This document shows positions 1 to 8,919 of a stretch of DNA of 64,000 nucleotides, piece by piece (within the stretch, counting starts at the first letter, position 1; every line of letters begins with the position of its first letter). The position numbers and the translations under genes were made by a program. The DNA lies in assembly GCA_009780415.1 (NCBI GenBank), contig WRAC01000006.1, positions 1-64,000 on the forward strand, read 5' to 3'. Under the pieces are notes generated by a model. That model was not told where the DNA came from. It did no database searches and saw only the letters and a list, made by a program, of their open reading frames with translations. This DNA is from Defluviitaleaceae bacterium (GTDB lineage: Bacteria > Bacillota > Clostridia > Lachnospirales > WRAX01).

Positions 1-860
1 ATGAGCTGGCGGCGCAGGTTCAGGCCGTGTCGCGGGAATTGTGGGAGGATGCCGGATATCCGGGCGCCAAACCGGTTTTGCTCGTAGGCGGCGCGGGGAT
101 AGAGCGGCAAATAGCCGCGCTGAAGGAAAAACCCCGTGTTGTAATCGGCTCTCCCGGGCGCGTCGCGGAGTTGATCAAACTAAAAAAATTAACCGTGCAT
201 TTTGTAAAAACCGTTGTGCTTGACGAATGCGACAGGCTTATTGATAAAAATAATTTAGAGCATGTAAGAGCTGTTTTAAAACCGATACCGCGCGAAAGGC
301 AGATGCTTCTGTTTTCCGCTACGGCAAAGGAGAAAAGCGAGGTTCTGAACAGTTTTGCTCGTGATCCTTTATATATACGCATAGGCGAAACGGTTGATTT
401 AACCCACCGTGCCACTGTCTGCGAACGGCGGGACAAGTTTTCAAGGCTCAGAGGTCTGATTCACATGGAAAAAATTGAGAAAGCCCTGTTGTTTGTAACA
501 AACTCCGGCGATGCCTGCCGCGCGGCGGAGCGGCTAAATTTTCACGGGGTAAAAACAGCGGCCTTATCGGCTGTTTTGGCGGGCGCGGAACGCAAAACGG
601 CTATTAACCGGCTGCGTGACGGAAAAATTACCGTTCTGGCGGCGACGGACGCGGCGGCAAGGGGGCTGGATATCCAAGGGCTTACGCATGTCATAAATAT
701 GGAACCGCCGCATACCGCGGAGGAATATCTGCACAGGGCGGGGCGGACAGGAAGGATGGGCCGTCCCGGAACGGCTGTCACTCTGGTGACGGAAAACGAA
801 AAGGTACGGCTTGAGGCTATCGCAAAAACATTGGGTATAATTATTAACTATAAAAATTAA
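1..860 (+). CDS. DEAD-box-type RNA helicase, C-terminal part (5' end outside window)
   Basis: The reading frame is open from base 3, before any start codon, and begins with residues ELAAQVQ. This matches the end of motif Ia (PTRELA) of DEAD-box helicases, so the N-terminal ATP-binding part lies left of the window. Visible motifs are VLDECD (motif II, DECD rather than DEAD), FSAT (motif III), TDAAARGLD (motif V) and HRAGRTGR (motif VI), so both RecA-like lobes are represented. Such proteins unwind short RNA duplexes in ribosome assembly or mRNA decay. The family (CshA/DbpA/RhlE) cannot be fixed without the N-terminus. The stop is 15 bases before the kinase gene, suggesting co-transcription. 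Confidence 0.9.
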   Translation, partial: ELAAQVQAVSRELWEDAGYPGAKPVLLVGGAGIERQIAALKEKPRVVIGSPGRVAELIKLKKLTVHFVKTVVLDECDRLIDKNNLEHVRAVLKPIPRERQMLLFSATAKEKSEVLNSFARDPLYIRIGETVDLTHRATVCERRDKFSRLRGLIHMEKIEKALLFVTNSGDACRAAERLNFHGVKTAALSAVLAGAERKTAINRLRDGKITVLAATDAAARGLDIQGLTHVINMEPPHTAEEYLHRAGRTGRMGRPGTAVTLVTENEKVRLEAIAKTLGIIINYKN

Positions 861-875
861 AAACGGAGGGCGTAT

Positions 876-1997
876 ATGAAAGGGTTTAAGGAAGCCGCGC
901 GGAAGCTGCGCGCCAACGCGTCGGACGCCAGCTTATTCGTAGGGCTGGACGGGTTTGTGGACGAGATTATCCATATCGTGGAAAAGCGTACGGGTTACGG
1001 CGCCGACGACTATCAACGGCTTGGAAAAATCGATGATTTTGGCGATAAAATAAAGCAGGCGGCCGGGTATAGCTGTAATTTTGAGATGGTGCCCGTGCTT
1101 GTGAAGCTGGGGGGTCAGGGCCCTATATTTGCGAACGCGCTGCTGGGGCTTGGCACAAAAATTACATATTGCGGCAATATCGGGTATCCCGACATCCATC
1201 CGGTTTTCAAGCCGATGACCGACCATCCGAATTGCACGGTAATTTCCAAATGGCCGCCCGCAAACACCGACGCGCTGGAGTTTTTGGACGGAAAAATAAT
1301 AATGGGCAAACACCGCGTTTTGTATAATATAACGTGGGAAAGCTTTAAGGAAGCCGTCGGCGGCGTGAAAGCAATGGCGGAGCATTTTGGGAAAAGCCGG
1401 CTGATTGGGCTGCTTAACTGGACCATGCTGCCTTTTATGAGCGATATTTGGGAAGGGGTCATAAACGAGGTCGTCCCGCTTATTAAGTTTGACGGCAACC
1501 TGCCGCGCCCGATTTTCTTCTTCGATATCGCCGACCCGGCTAAGAGAACGGCGGAAGACTTGGGCAGGGCCTTGAACCTGATGGTCGAGCTGAACAAAAC
1601 CTTCCGCGTCGTTTTGGGCTTGAACGAAAAGGAAAGCCGCCAGGTTGCGGGCGTGCTGGGGATAAAAGACCCGGAAAGCCTTGGGTATCAGGAAATCGCG
1701 GAAGGCATATTTAACAAAATGAACATCCACTGCCTGGCCATCCATCCGACAACCTGCGCCTTTGCGGTCACCAGGGACGGCTATTCCTATACGGACGGCC
1801 CGTTCTGCGAAAACCCCGTATTGACCACCGGCGCGGGCGATAACTTTAACGCGGGCTTCTGTATGGGGCTGTTAAGCGGCCTGGACTCGCTGGAATCGTT
1901 GAAAACCGGAGTTTCCATGTCCGGATTCTACGTACGCAACGGACGGAGCGGCACTATTTCCGAACTGACGGATTACATGGAAACCATTGACATTTAA
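876..1997 (+). CDS. PfkB-family carbohydrate kinase
   Basis: The 373-residue protein ends with the PfkB signature TTGAGDNFNAGF, whose aspartate (in GAGD) is the catalytic base of ribokinase-like kinases. The N-terminus has a substrate-side glycine pair, KLGGQGPIFANAL, as in sugar kinases. It should phosphorylate a sugar or nucleoside with ATP in the cytoplasm. The substrate is not readable from sequence. The ATG follows a strong ribosome binding site (GGAGGG at about 865-870). It sits between the helicase and CTP synthase genes on the same strand. The central part is divergent from fructokinase and ribokinase, so only the superfamily is named. Confidence 0.85.
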   Translation: MKGFKEAARKLRANASDASLFVGLDGFVDEIIHIVEKRTGYGADDYQRLGKIDDFGDKIKQAAGYSCNFEMVPVLVKLGGQGPIFANALLGLGTKITYCGNIGYPDIHPVFKPMTDHPNCTVISKWPPANTDALEFLDGKIIMGKHRVLYNITWESFKEAVGGVKAMAEHFGKSRLIGLLNWTMLPFMSDIWEGVINEVVPLIKFDGNLPRPIFFFDIADPAKRTAEDLGRALNLMVELNKTFRVVLGLNEKESRQVAGVLGIKDPESLGYQEIAEGIFNKMNIHCLAIHPTTCAFAVTRDGYSYTDGPFCENPVLTTGAGDNFNAGFCMGLLSGLDSLESLKTGVSMSGFYVRNGRSGTISELTDYMETIDI

Positions 1998-2075
1998 ATA
2001 TTACAGTCACGTAACAAATATTAAATTTTAGCTTCATTATATATAGGTATTGACATTACGCAAGAGGTGCAAAAG

Positions 2076-3689
2076 ATGGGGAGTAAAGGGCGTAAATACA
2101 TATTTGTAACCGGCGGCGTGCTGTCGGGCCTTGGCAAAGGCACGATGGCGGCTTCGCTTGGGCGTTTACTTAAAGCGCGGGGATACAGGGTAACGAATTT
2201 GAAGTTTGACGCGTATATTAACGTGGACCCTGGGACAATGAGCCTTTCGCGGCACGGCGAGGTTTTCGTGACGGACGACGGCACCGAATGTGATTTGGAC
2301 ATTGGGAATTACGAACGGTTTATTGACGAGAATCTGCCGGGCGAAAGCAGCGTTACAATTGGCAAGGTTTATCTGAGCGTTATCGAGCGTGAGCGCAGCC
2401 GCGGTTACGAGGGCGAGGACATACAGGTCATCCCGCATATAACGGACGAAATTAAGAAGCGTATACGCGAGGCGGCGGAGAGCTCCGGCGCGGAGATAGC
2501 GATAGTTGAGATCGGCGGCACGGTGGGCGACATAGAGAGCCTTCCGCTGCTTGAGGCCATACGTCAGATGGCGTTCGACGAATCGCGCGGGAACGTGATG
2601 TTCATCCATCTTACGCTTGTTCCGCTTATGCAGAAGTCGGGGGAAATGAAGTCAAAGCCTACGCAGCATTCGGTCAAGGAGCTTCTTTCCTTCGGAATTC
2701 AGCCGGATATTATCGTCTGCCGCTCCGAACAGCCCGTTAACGAGGCGCTGAAAGATAAAATAGCTTTGTTTTGCAACGTACTCCGCGAACGCGTTATACA
2801 AAACACCGACGCGGAATGCATATACGACGTGCCGCTCCAGCTTGAACAGGAGGGGCTTGCAAAGCTTGTGTGCGACAGGCTTTCCATCCCTTACGCCGAA
2901 CCCGACCTTGACGAATGGCGCGGGTTCTGCCGCCGCCGCCGCGAAGCCTCAACACCCGTAAAAATAGCCCTTGTCAGCAAATACACGGAAACGCAGGACG
3001 CGTACCTTTCCGTGACCGAGGCGTTACTGCACGCGTCCGTAAAAGCCGGGTTGAAATTAGACCTGTGCCGGCTTTCCGCGGAAGACCTTGTAAATCCGGA
3101 CGGCCTGTCCCTGCTCCAATCCGCCGAGGGGATCATCATCCCGGGCGGATTCGGTGAACGCGGCGTCCCCGGCATGATACGCGCCGCCGGTTACGCCCGC
3201 CAAAACCGCGTACCGTTCCTTGGCATCGGTCTAGGGATGCACAGCGCCGTCTTTGAATACGCCCGCGCAGTGCTTGACAGGCCTGACGCTTACTCCGCTG
3301 AATACGGAGAAACCACCACGCCTATCATCGACATTATTCCGGAAAGCCGAAACAAAAGAGCTACCGGATCAATGAGGCGGGGCGCTTCGGAAATTACCTT
3401 CACGCCAAATTCCCTGATAAGCGCGTCATATGCCGCTTCCACGGCCATCGAACGCCACCGGCACCGCTATGAAATAAATCCCGCTTACCGCGATGCCCTT
3501 TCTGACGCGGGGATGCTCACCACAGCCTCGTCACAGAACGGCGCGCGGGCCGAAGCCGTAGAGCTTCCCGCTTCCGTCCACCCCTGGTTCGTAGGCGTGC
3601 AATACCATCCCGAGTTCAAATCGCGCCCGAACAGGCCGCATCCGCTTTTTGTCGAATTTATGAGTGCGGCGGCTTTAAAAGATTATTAA
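2076..3689 (+). CDS. pyrG: CTP synthase-like protein lacking the glutaminase cysteine
   Basis: CTP synthase aminates UTP to CTP, using ATP and ammonia from glutamine. The N-terminal synthetase domain is clear: KYIFVTGGVLSGLGKG (P-loop), YINVDPGTMS, HGEVFVTDDG and ERFID. The C-terminal class I amidotransferase has the oxyanion-hole motif PGGFGERG and the His/Glu pair in YHPEF. The nucleophile elbow reads LGIGLGMH, where family members have GICLGMQ. The catalytic cysteine is therefore Gly385, codon GGT at 3228-3230. ERHRHRYE is conserved. ATG 2076 was chosen over GTG 2067 because AAGAGGTG lies at 2062-2069. The protein has 537 residues, the normal length. It could be an ammonia-only enzyme, a regulatory paralogue, or carry a sequencing error at one base. 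Confidence 0.9.
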   Translation: MGSKGRKYIFVTGGVLSGLGKGTMAASLGRLLKARGYRVTNLKFDAYINVDPGTMSLSRHGEVFVTDDGTECDLDIGNYERFIDENLPGESSVTIGKVYLSVIERERSRGYEGEDIQVIPHITDEIKKRIREAAESSGAEIAIVEIGGTVGDIESLPLLEAIRQMAFDESRGNVMFIHLTLVPLMQKSGEMKSKPTQHSVKELLSFGIQPDIIVCRSEQPVNEALKDKIALFCNVLRERVIQNTDAECIYDVPLQLEQEGLAKLVCDRLSIPYAEPDLDEWRGFCRRRREASTPVKIALVSKYTETQDAYLSVTEALLHASVKAGLKLDLCRLSAEDLVNPDGLSLLQSAEGIIIPGGFGERGVPGMIRAAGYARQNRVPFLGIGLGMHSAVFEYARAVLDRPDAYSAEYGETTTPIIDIIPESRNKRATGSMRRGASEITFTPNSLISASYAASTAIERHRHRYEINPAYRDALSDAGMLTTASSQNGARAEAVELPASVHPWFVGVQYHPEFKSRPNRPHPLFVEFMSAAALKDY

Positions 3690-3899
3690 TTTAAGACGGG
3701 GATATATACCACTTTTCTCTGCGAATCTGATGAAACGGTTTCGGTACATGTGCAGGAAGTCTGCTGTACCGGCATTTACGCCGTGTTTAAGGATTGAATG
3801 CGTATAAAAATTTCCCTGCATAATTTCACGCGTACCTGTCCATTATACTTAACGCTGGGAGCGAAATGTTACAATTTTGTTACATTATGTATAAATCCC
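3690..3899. other. Intergenic region with no gene
   Basis: Between the CTP synthase stop and the promoter of the surface-protein gene I see no open frame with a ribosome binding site, no clear terminator hairpin after pyrG and no repeat. Confidence 0.5.
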
Positions 3900-3928
3900 T
3901 TGTAATGGGTTTCGCTCCATGCTATATT
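3900..3928 (+). promoter_or_regulatory. Sigma-A promoter with extended -10 for the surface protein
   Basis: TTGTAA at 3900-3905 and TATATT at 3923-3928 are separated by 17 bases. A TG dinucleotide at 3920-3921 makes an extended -10. Transcription would start near 3935 and give a leader of about 180 bases. Confidence 0.65.
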
Positions 3929-3934
3929 TATCCT

Positions 3935-4112
3935 CGTATCAGGCTTGAGGGAAAGCTTGGCAAAAATCGGCATCGGCAATCGGTTAACGGGCGCAAACAC
4001 CGCGTGTATGCAGTTCTATGCGCGCAGGCCCTTACAACGGTTAGTAGCGGCCGGGGACGAATTTTGTCCGGCTTAACAACAGCCACTTACATTTTAAACA
4101 AGGAGGAACGAC
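3935..4112 (+). promoter_or_regulatory. Long structured 5' leader, possible cis-regulatory RNA
   Basis: About 180 untranslated bases separate the promoter from the start codon. The stretch contains GGCAAAAAT (near 3959), GGGCGCAAACACC (near 3989) and TTAGTAGCGGCCGGGG (near 4041). These loosely recall conserved blocks of the c-di-GMP-I (GEMM) riboswitch in the same order. A hairpin (4050-4058 with 4066-4072) precedes the ribosome binding site AAGGAGG. The match is by eye and weak. A plain stabilising leader is equally possible. Confidence 0.3.
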
Positions 4113-7100
4113 ATGAAGAAGAAACTTGCAATGCTTCTCGCGCTTGTAATGGTTGCCGGCGTACTTTCGCCCATCAGCCTTACAGCGACAACAGTCAGAG
4201 AAGGCACGTTCGTCAGGCACTCACGCAGCGGTTCTATTACCGGCGCTACGAGTGACAACACCCTTTTGGTTGACGAGCGTATCGGCGCTGACTCACGTAC
4301 CCGTATGTCCACCAGGCTTGAGGTTCCGACCCCCGGATCGAGCAGAGTACGTACTGCCGATAACAATCCGGGCCTCGCTAACTTAGGTAACGGTGTAGAC
4401 GTGATCCTGCAGGTTGCGGCAAACACGTCAACAGTAGCCGCTTCCCGTATGCCGATTCAATACAACCTCAGGCTGACCAACGCCTCGTTCGCTTACTTCG
4501 GTGACCCCACTGAAACCGACCAAGATGCATTTTTAAGCACAGGCGCCGGTGTCCGTCCGAATGAGTTTGTCAACGGTATCAGCGGAACTAAAAAGAATTA
4601 TACTAATACAGGTCTTAACTGGTCATTTGATCCCAATGTCTTGGAACCCAGCTATGAAAGCGCTGACATAGGCTCATTCGGTCAGTTTAACGTTCTGGAA
4701 GCCAGTGCGGCCAGAACCGACTTGATCCCGAATTCGAGCAGTGAACTCACCAGAGTAGTAACTTATATGAACGCCATGATGACGGCGGTACTGCCGACCA
4801 TGGCGGTTGCTTCACCTGGTGACAGCGGCACCGTTTTAGAGGGCGTCTTTAAAGACCGCGTTGACGATTATACGCGTCATACCAACGACGTCACCGGCTG
4901 GGACAACACAACATCCGGCAACGCGCTTGTTGTTTCCGGAATGAGAAACGCGGAACGTGATTTCTTCAGAGAATGGGCTTACTGGATTTTCCGTGAAATC
5001 CTTCACCGTGTAGCGGGTGGGAATTCCGATGCCTACTTGAAGATTTACGACGATTTTTATCTGGCAACCGGTAATAATTTGCGGGCCAGAAGAGACCTTG
5101 TGAGTGAGAACACTTTCAAACGCACCAGCCCGTACTTCGCCGCGTTTGACGAGCACACCACGAGTACCGGAAAAGTGCTTTCGTACACGCTTGAAATCAG
5201 CAATACCGACGCGTCTAGGGCCGTGCTTACGCTTGACCATGGACAGTCTATCGCCGCCGGCGACATCATCGGCCTTCCGCTTTCGATTATCGTCCACAAC
5301 GGAAGCGAAGCGGTTAACCTGAATTTCGCGGCCACCGCGGCCAGCAACCTTAGAGGGCATGATCCTGCCGACGTACCGATCAGCTCGGGAACAGCCGGCG
5401 GAGAAGCGGGCCGTACTACCGTAACCTTCAGGAACACGGTTGAATCCGCCGGTTTCAGGGCTTACCTTGACCGTTTCACACTCCGTGAAATCCACGCAGG
5501 CGTACTCCGCAGCGGTACGTTCGTACTCGTACCCCCGCCGGGATACAACCTCTATGACGACGACTTCCAGATCATAGACGCCACATTCCCGTTCGCCGAT
5601 ATTGGTAGTGCGCATGGAGAAACCGGAGCGACGTATATCGCTCAGAAGACTGAGTTTACGTTCAGAGACACCAGCCTGCGCGGCAACCCGCCGTTGCAGA
5701 GAGCGCTTGCCGTCACCCTTGTGGTTCCTCATGAAAACGTGACACGTACCGGCGCGCGCGGCGGTTCAATCACCTTCAGCGGAGTCTCGATGGCACCCAT
5801 AACCAACGATCCGTTCTGGTCACCGGAAGCGGGCGCGGTTGAAATCGGTCTTATGAACTGGTCCAGCGACGTAGGCGTAGGCGGAAGCAACCGTCACGAA
5901 GCCTTCCTCGGCAGAGACAATGACTATGTGCCGGAGAGACGCGCAATAGCCTGGGTATGGGATAAAAAAGCCTTTAAGATTGGCGAGCAGGAATTTAGTG
6001 AAGTAACAAACAACGATCGCAGGGCAGAATTGGTCTTCTGGCCGGACGCCGATGTCAGACGCGACAGGGATGCGTGGGAGGTCCACGAGCTTGACGCCAA
6101 TGAGGATGAATTCGATAAGAACCTTGCTGGCAGCGGTGAAGACGCAAACCAATGGGCTGTTGACTTTGCCCAAGGTATCAACATGACCAACACATGGGAA
6201 GAAGTACTGAACCGTCAGGAATGGACCCTTGGCTTAGGCTTGGCCGAAGACGAAGAGCCCACCCTGAACTTCTCCGGACGCAGATTCGAAGAGACAGCTG
6301 TTATCCTCTTAGAGGAGCGGTCCCTTGACTCCTGGAACGTTGGGCATCACACCGTGTTTACCGTTGTTGACGCGGATGGCAATTTGCTTGAGGAAGTAAA
6401 GATCTCCGCAATAACCATCGACGAGGTTGAGAACCTTTCTCGCTTGCGCGCAACTAACGCCCCCGGGCAGCCTTCAGGCATAGACAACAGGTTTGCGCAC
6501 GCGAACGATGAGAATACAAGCGCGCTGAACCATGAAATCGTGTTCTTTGACAGAGAAGGCCATAAGGTTACTCTTACGGATCTTCGCCGCAACAACTCCC
6601 GCGACCTGGTCGCCTTGGAAATCATGTTCGAGCTGTCGGCACGCGCTGACTTCTCAGGCGATGTGTATATCGAAGTAAGCGGCGGCGCCCTTGGCAACGC
6701 GAAGCTGAACCGTGACAGAGTACACGTTGCGACATTCGAGCCTGCGTTCTTCCTCGTAACCGAGACAACCGAGATTCAGATTGGTTACCAGTCCTTCCCG
6801 GTCGCCGACATTACGATCATCGAGAACTACGAGTTTAAGGGAGAGCCGGCCATACTTGTCGATCAAATCTTCGAAATCGCTATCGGCGAGTTCGGCAGAC
6901 AGACAGCCACCACCACCGGCACCGTCGGTTCCCTGCATAACATGATCCCGTTCAACCCGATCACCAGGGATGACGTATCGACAGCCAGCGGTGACCCGCA
7001 GTTTATGGTCTCCAACGTTATATCCAACAACAGAACCGGACATCTGGAGTTCACGGTAAACAGAAGAAGCCGTGATATCGCGGGTGAAGTCAAACTCTCC

Positions 7101-7706
7101 AACCTTGCTGTTAACACCAACCGTAATATTGCGGAAGGTTACTACGATCTTATCGTAACGCTCCACAGCATGCGCGGCGCCAATGACTTCGAGTCCAACC
7201 AGTATCCGAACAATATGACCCCGCTGTTTGACAGGTTTGTAGTTTCCGGTATAATCTTCCCGAACTACGTCCAGAACATCACCGAAGGCGCGAACCGTAC
7301 AGCGATCAGCGAAGTAAGAGTATATGCACCCTCCACCTACGCAGTAGTTGACGGCGTTGAGTTCGCCTTAGACGCGCCGATCATCAACTGGGACGGCAGA
7401 CTGCACGTACCGCTCCGTTTCATCTCCAACATCCTTGGTATAACGGATGAAATGTTCATCTACAACGATGACCTCAAGCAGGTTACCATCTTCACCGAAG
7501 GCAGAACCATCGTGTTCGCCCACGAGTCTGAGAGCTACTGGGTCAATGGTATTGAGCAGAGCTTAATGTTTGAAGACGGTACACGCGGTATGGCATTCAT
7601 CGACGCGAGCATCGGTAGATTCTACCTTCCCTTCAGACACCTTGGAAATGCCCTTGGTATCCCGGTAAGCCACGAAGGCGCTATTGGAATCTACAACCCG
7701 AGGTAA
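4113..7706 (+). CDS. Large secreted surface protein with C-terminal stalk (copper amine oxidase N-like) domain
   Basis: The 1197-residue protein begins with a Sec signal peptide (MKKKLAMLLALVMVAG, cleavage after about residue 25). The last ~125 residues, from about VRVYAPSTYAVVDG, have the pattern of the copper amine oxidase N-terminal-like fold of clostridial exported proteins: two strand-rich repeats with VPLRFISNILGI and LPFRHLGNALGI. The middle ~1000 residues are rich in Thr, Asn, Asp and beta-strand patterns and match no family I can name. Codon use (CGT, ATC, AAC, CTT) is more biased than in its neighbours, implying high expression, and the promoter, AAGGAGG site and terminator are strong. 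I infer a major cell-surface or S-layer-like protein. No SLH repeats or LPXTG motif were seen. Confidence 0.8.
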   Translation: MKKKLAMLLALVMVAGVLSPISLTATTVREGTFVRHSRSGSITGATSDNTLLVDERIGADSRTRMSTRLEVPTPGSSRVRTADNNPGLANLGNGVDVILQVAANTSTVAASRMPIQYNLRLTNASFAYFGDPTETDQDAFLSTGAGVRPNEFVNGISGTKKNYTNTGLNWSFDPNVLEPSYESADIGSFGQFNVLEASAARTDLIPNSSSELTRVVTYMNAMMTAVLPTMAVASPGDSGTVLEGVFKDRVDDYTRHTNDVTGWDNTTSGNALVVSGMRNAERDFFREWAYWIFREILHRVAGGNSDAYLKIYDDFYLATGNNLRARRDLVSENTFKRTSPYFAAFDEHTTSTGKVLSYTLEISNTDASRAVLTLDHGQSIAAGDIIGLPLSIIVHNGSEAVNLNFAATAASNLRGHDPADVPISSGTAGGEAGRTTVTFRNTVESAGFRAYLDRFTLREIHAGVLRSGTFVLVPPPGYNLYDDDFQIIDATFPFADIGSAHGETGATYIAQKTEFTFRDTSLRGNPPLQRALAVTLVVPHENVTRTGARGGSITFSGVSMAPITNDPFWSPEAGAVEIGLMNWSSDVGVGGSNRHEAFLGRDNDYVPERRAIAWVWDKKAFKIGEQEFSEVTNNDRRAELVFWPDADVRRDRDAWEVHELDANEDEFDKNLAGSGEDANQWAVDFAQGINMTNTWEEVLNRQEWTLGLGLAEDEEPTLNFSGRRFEETAVILLEERSLDSWNVGHHTVFTVVDADGNLLEEVKISAITIDEVENLSRLRATNAPGQPSGIDNRFAHANDENTSALNHEIVFFDREGHKVTLTDLRRNNSRDLVALEIMFELSARADFSGDVYIEVSGGALGNAKLNRDRVHVATFEPAFFLVTETTEIQIGYQSFPVADITIIENYEFKGEPAILVDQIFEIAIGEFGRQTATTTGTVGSLHNMIPFNPITRDDVSTASGDPQFMVSNVISNNRTGHLEFTVNRRSRDIAGEVKLSNLAVNTNRNIAEGYYDLIVTLHSMRGANDFESNQYPNNMTPLFDRFVVSGIIFPNYVQNITEGANRTAISEVRVYAPSTYAVVDGVEFALDAPIINWDGRLHVPLRFISNILGITDEMFIYNDDLKQVTIFTEGRTIVFAHESESYWVNGIEQSLMFEDGTRGMAFIDASIGRFYLPFRHLGNALGIPVSHEGAIGIYNPR

Positions 7707-7738
7707 ATTATTTAAAGTAAGGTTTTTGGATAAACAAG

Positions 7739-7763
7739 AAAAGCCCCTTCGGGGGCTTTTTTT
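7739..7763 (+). terminator. Rho-independent terminator of the surface-protein gene
   Basis: The stem AAGCCCC / GGGGCTT with a TTCG tetraloop is followed by seven T residues, 33 bases after the stop codon. Confidence 0.9.
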
Positions 7764-7808
7764 GCGGTGATACGAAAGAAGGTAAAGGATAGGAATCCAC
7801 ATTTTTGC

Positions 7809-7866
7809 CATTACAGGATTGACCCTAATATGGTTGGGCAGCCATGTTAGGGTCAATCCTGTAATG
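7809..7866. repeat. 25-bp inverted repeat hairpin
   Basis: Arms 7809-7833 and 7842-7866 are complementary over 25 bases with one G-T pair and an 8-base loop. It has no T-run on either side, so it is not a typical terminator. It lies between the surface-protein terminator and the convergent DUF6514-type gene. Possible natures are a REP/MITE-like element or an RNA processing hairpin. Confidence 0.85.
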
Positions 7867-7939
7867 CCGAGGTACTTTGTAATATAATAATTTTACGTGA
7901 GTTCACCGAAAGTATGAGAAGCTTTTGTGCCCATCGAGC

Positions 7940-8242
7940 TCACATTGTCTCCCTTTCTACTATCTGGTCGATGACCTCGTACAAAGACATTGGCGTGACT
8001 TCCATATTATACAGTACTTGAAGCACGTGAAGCGCAGCTTCATTCGACTCGGATAATAATACGTCAGCCGATTCCGGCACTGTGTTCCTTTCGCAAACTT
8101 TTTCAAGCAAAACGCCATAATATGGCACATGCTCCGGTTCCGAAGCGGTGTCCTTTTCCGGTGTTTTTGTCGTAAGATAGTAACGTACGATAAAATCCGT
8201 AAATTGTTTATCGTAAACTAAGCTGGCCGCATAGGATAACAT
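7940..8242 (-). CDS. Small DUF6514-type protein
   Basis: The 100-residue soluble protein starts after the ribosome binding site GGGGGAGG. Its C-terminal half (YYGVLLEKVCE, then VLQVLYNMEVTPMSLYEVIDQIVE) resembles the clostridial DUF6514 family as I remember it, where a YGI-type strand is followed by a helix and VTP.SL..V. No function is known for the family. It is monocistronic, with its own promoter at 8275-8303. The family assignment is from pattern memory only. Confidence 0.65.
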   Translation of the reverse strand: MLSYAASLVYDKQFTDFIVRYYLTTKTPEKDTASEPEHVPYYGVLLEKVCERNTVPESADVLLSESNEAALHVLQVLYNMEVTPMSLYEVIDQIVERETM

Positions 8243-8274
8243 TTTTAATCCTCCCCCGAGCGTTCATTTAGAAT

Positions 8275-8303
8275 ATTATACAACGAAAGGGAGAATTTTG
8301 CAA
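8275..8303 (-). promoter_or_regulatory. Sigma-A promoter of the DUF6514-type gene
   Basis: On the minus strand TTGCAA (8298-8303) and a perfect TATAAT (8275-8280) are spaced by 17 bases, about 30 bases upstream of the start codon. Confidence 0.7.
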
Positions 8304-8384
8304 GACTAATTTGACATATAGCACGAATGAATAATTCAAAAGGAATTAAATATAGGAACTGCTTAAAAATCAACAAAGACTTAA

Positions 8385-8909
8385 TTATTTAATCACTTCT
8401 AAAGCAGGAAAAATCCGTAAAACTACTTTGCCAAGAATATTTTTTTCGGGTACAAATTTTTCTATCCAGTCCCTTGAGTCCTTAGACTTGTTTCTATTAT
8501 CTCCCAGAACAAAATATGTTCCGTCAGGCACGTCGTAGGGCCCGTAGCTGCCTCTCATTTCTTCGGGCAGATAAAAACGCTCGTCCAGCGGCATTATATT
8601 ATCGTCAATGTAAACCTTCCCGTCTACAATCTCAATTTTCTCGCCCGGAAGCCCTATTATACGTTTCACAAAAGGCAGCTCGTCAGGGTCGTCAGGCCAC
8701 ATAAACACTATAACATCCAGCCTTTCCGGTTCCCTGAACAAATAACTCAACCTGTTCCCCATTACCCTGTCGTTCGTCATGATCGTGTTCTCCATCGAAC
8801 CCGATATAACCATAGCGTTCACCAGTATAGTCCTGTTAATAACAAACGCCACAACCACGGCGCCTGTCAGCCACAACGCCCAGCTCAGTATCCCGCGTAT
8901 TATTCTCAT
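8385..8909 (-). CDS. lepB: Signal peptidase I
   Basis: Type I signal peptidase cuts signal peptides from exported proteins at the outer face of the membrane. The 174-residue protein has one N-terminal transmembrane helix (about residues 8-28). The catalytic serine is in ISGSMENTI (Ser38) and the general-base lysine in PFVKRIIG (Lys82). The GDNRNKSKDSRDW box follows. ATG 8909 was preferred to an upstream TTG at 8936 because AAGGTGAG lies just before it. The longer reading would overlap obgE by 17 bases. It follows obgE by 10 bases and is probably co-transcribed with it. Confidence 0.93.
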   Translation of the reverse strand: MRIIRGILSWALWLTGAVVVAFVINRTILVNAMVISGSMENTIMTNDRVMGNRLSYLFREPERLDVIVFMWPDDPDELPFVKRIIGLPGEKIEIVDGKVYIDDNIMPLDERFYLPEEMRGSYGPYDVPDGTYFVLGDNRNKSKDSRDWIEKFVPEKNILGKVVLRIFPALEVIK

Positions 8910-8919
8910 GGCACTCACC

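Noticed and set aside
933-1745. 270-codon open frame opposite the PfkB kinase gene
   Set aside because: It is the mirror frame of a gene with clear kinase motifs. It has no ribosome binding site and no recognisable domain.
2049-2054. TTGACA just upstream of pyrG as a -35 box
   Set aside because: No -10 sequence lies 16-18 bases downstream; the position would fall on the start codon.
4836-5732. 298-codon minus-strand frame inside the surface-protein gene
   Set aside because: It is a shadow produced by the biased codon use of the plus-strand gene. Its composition is unlike a real protein.
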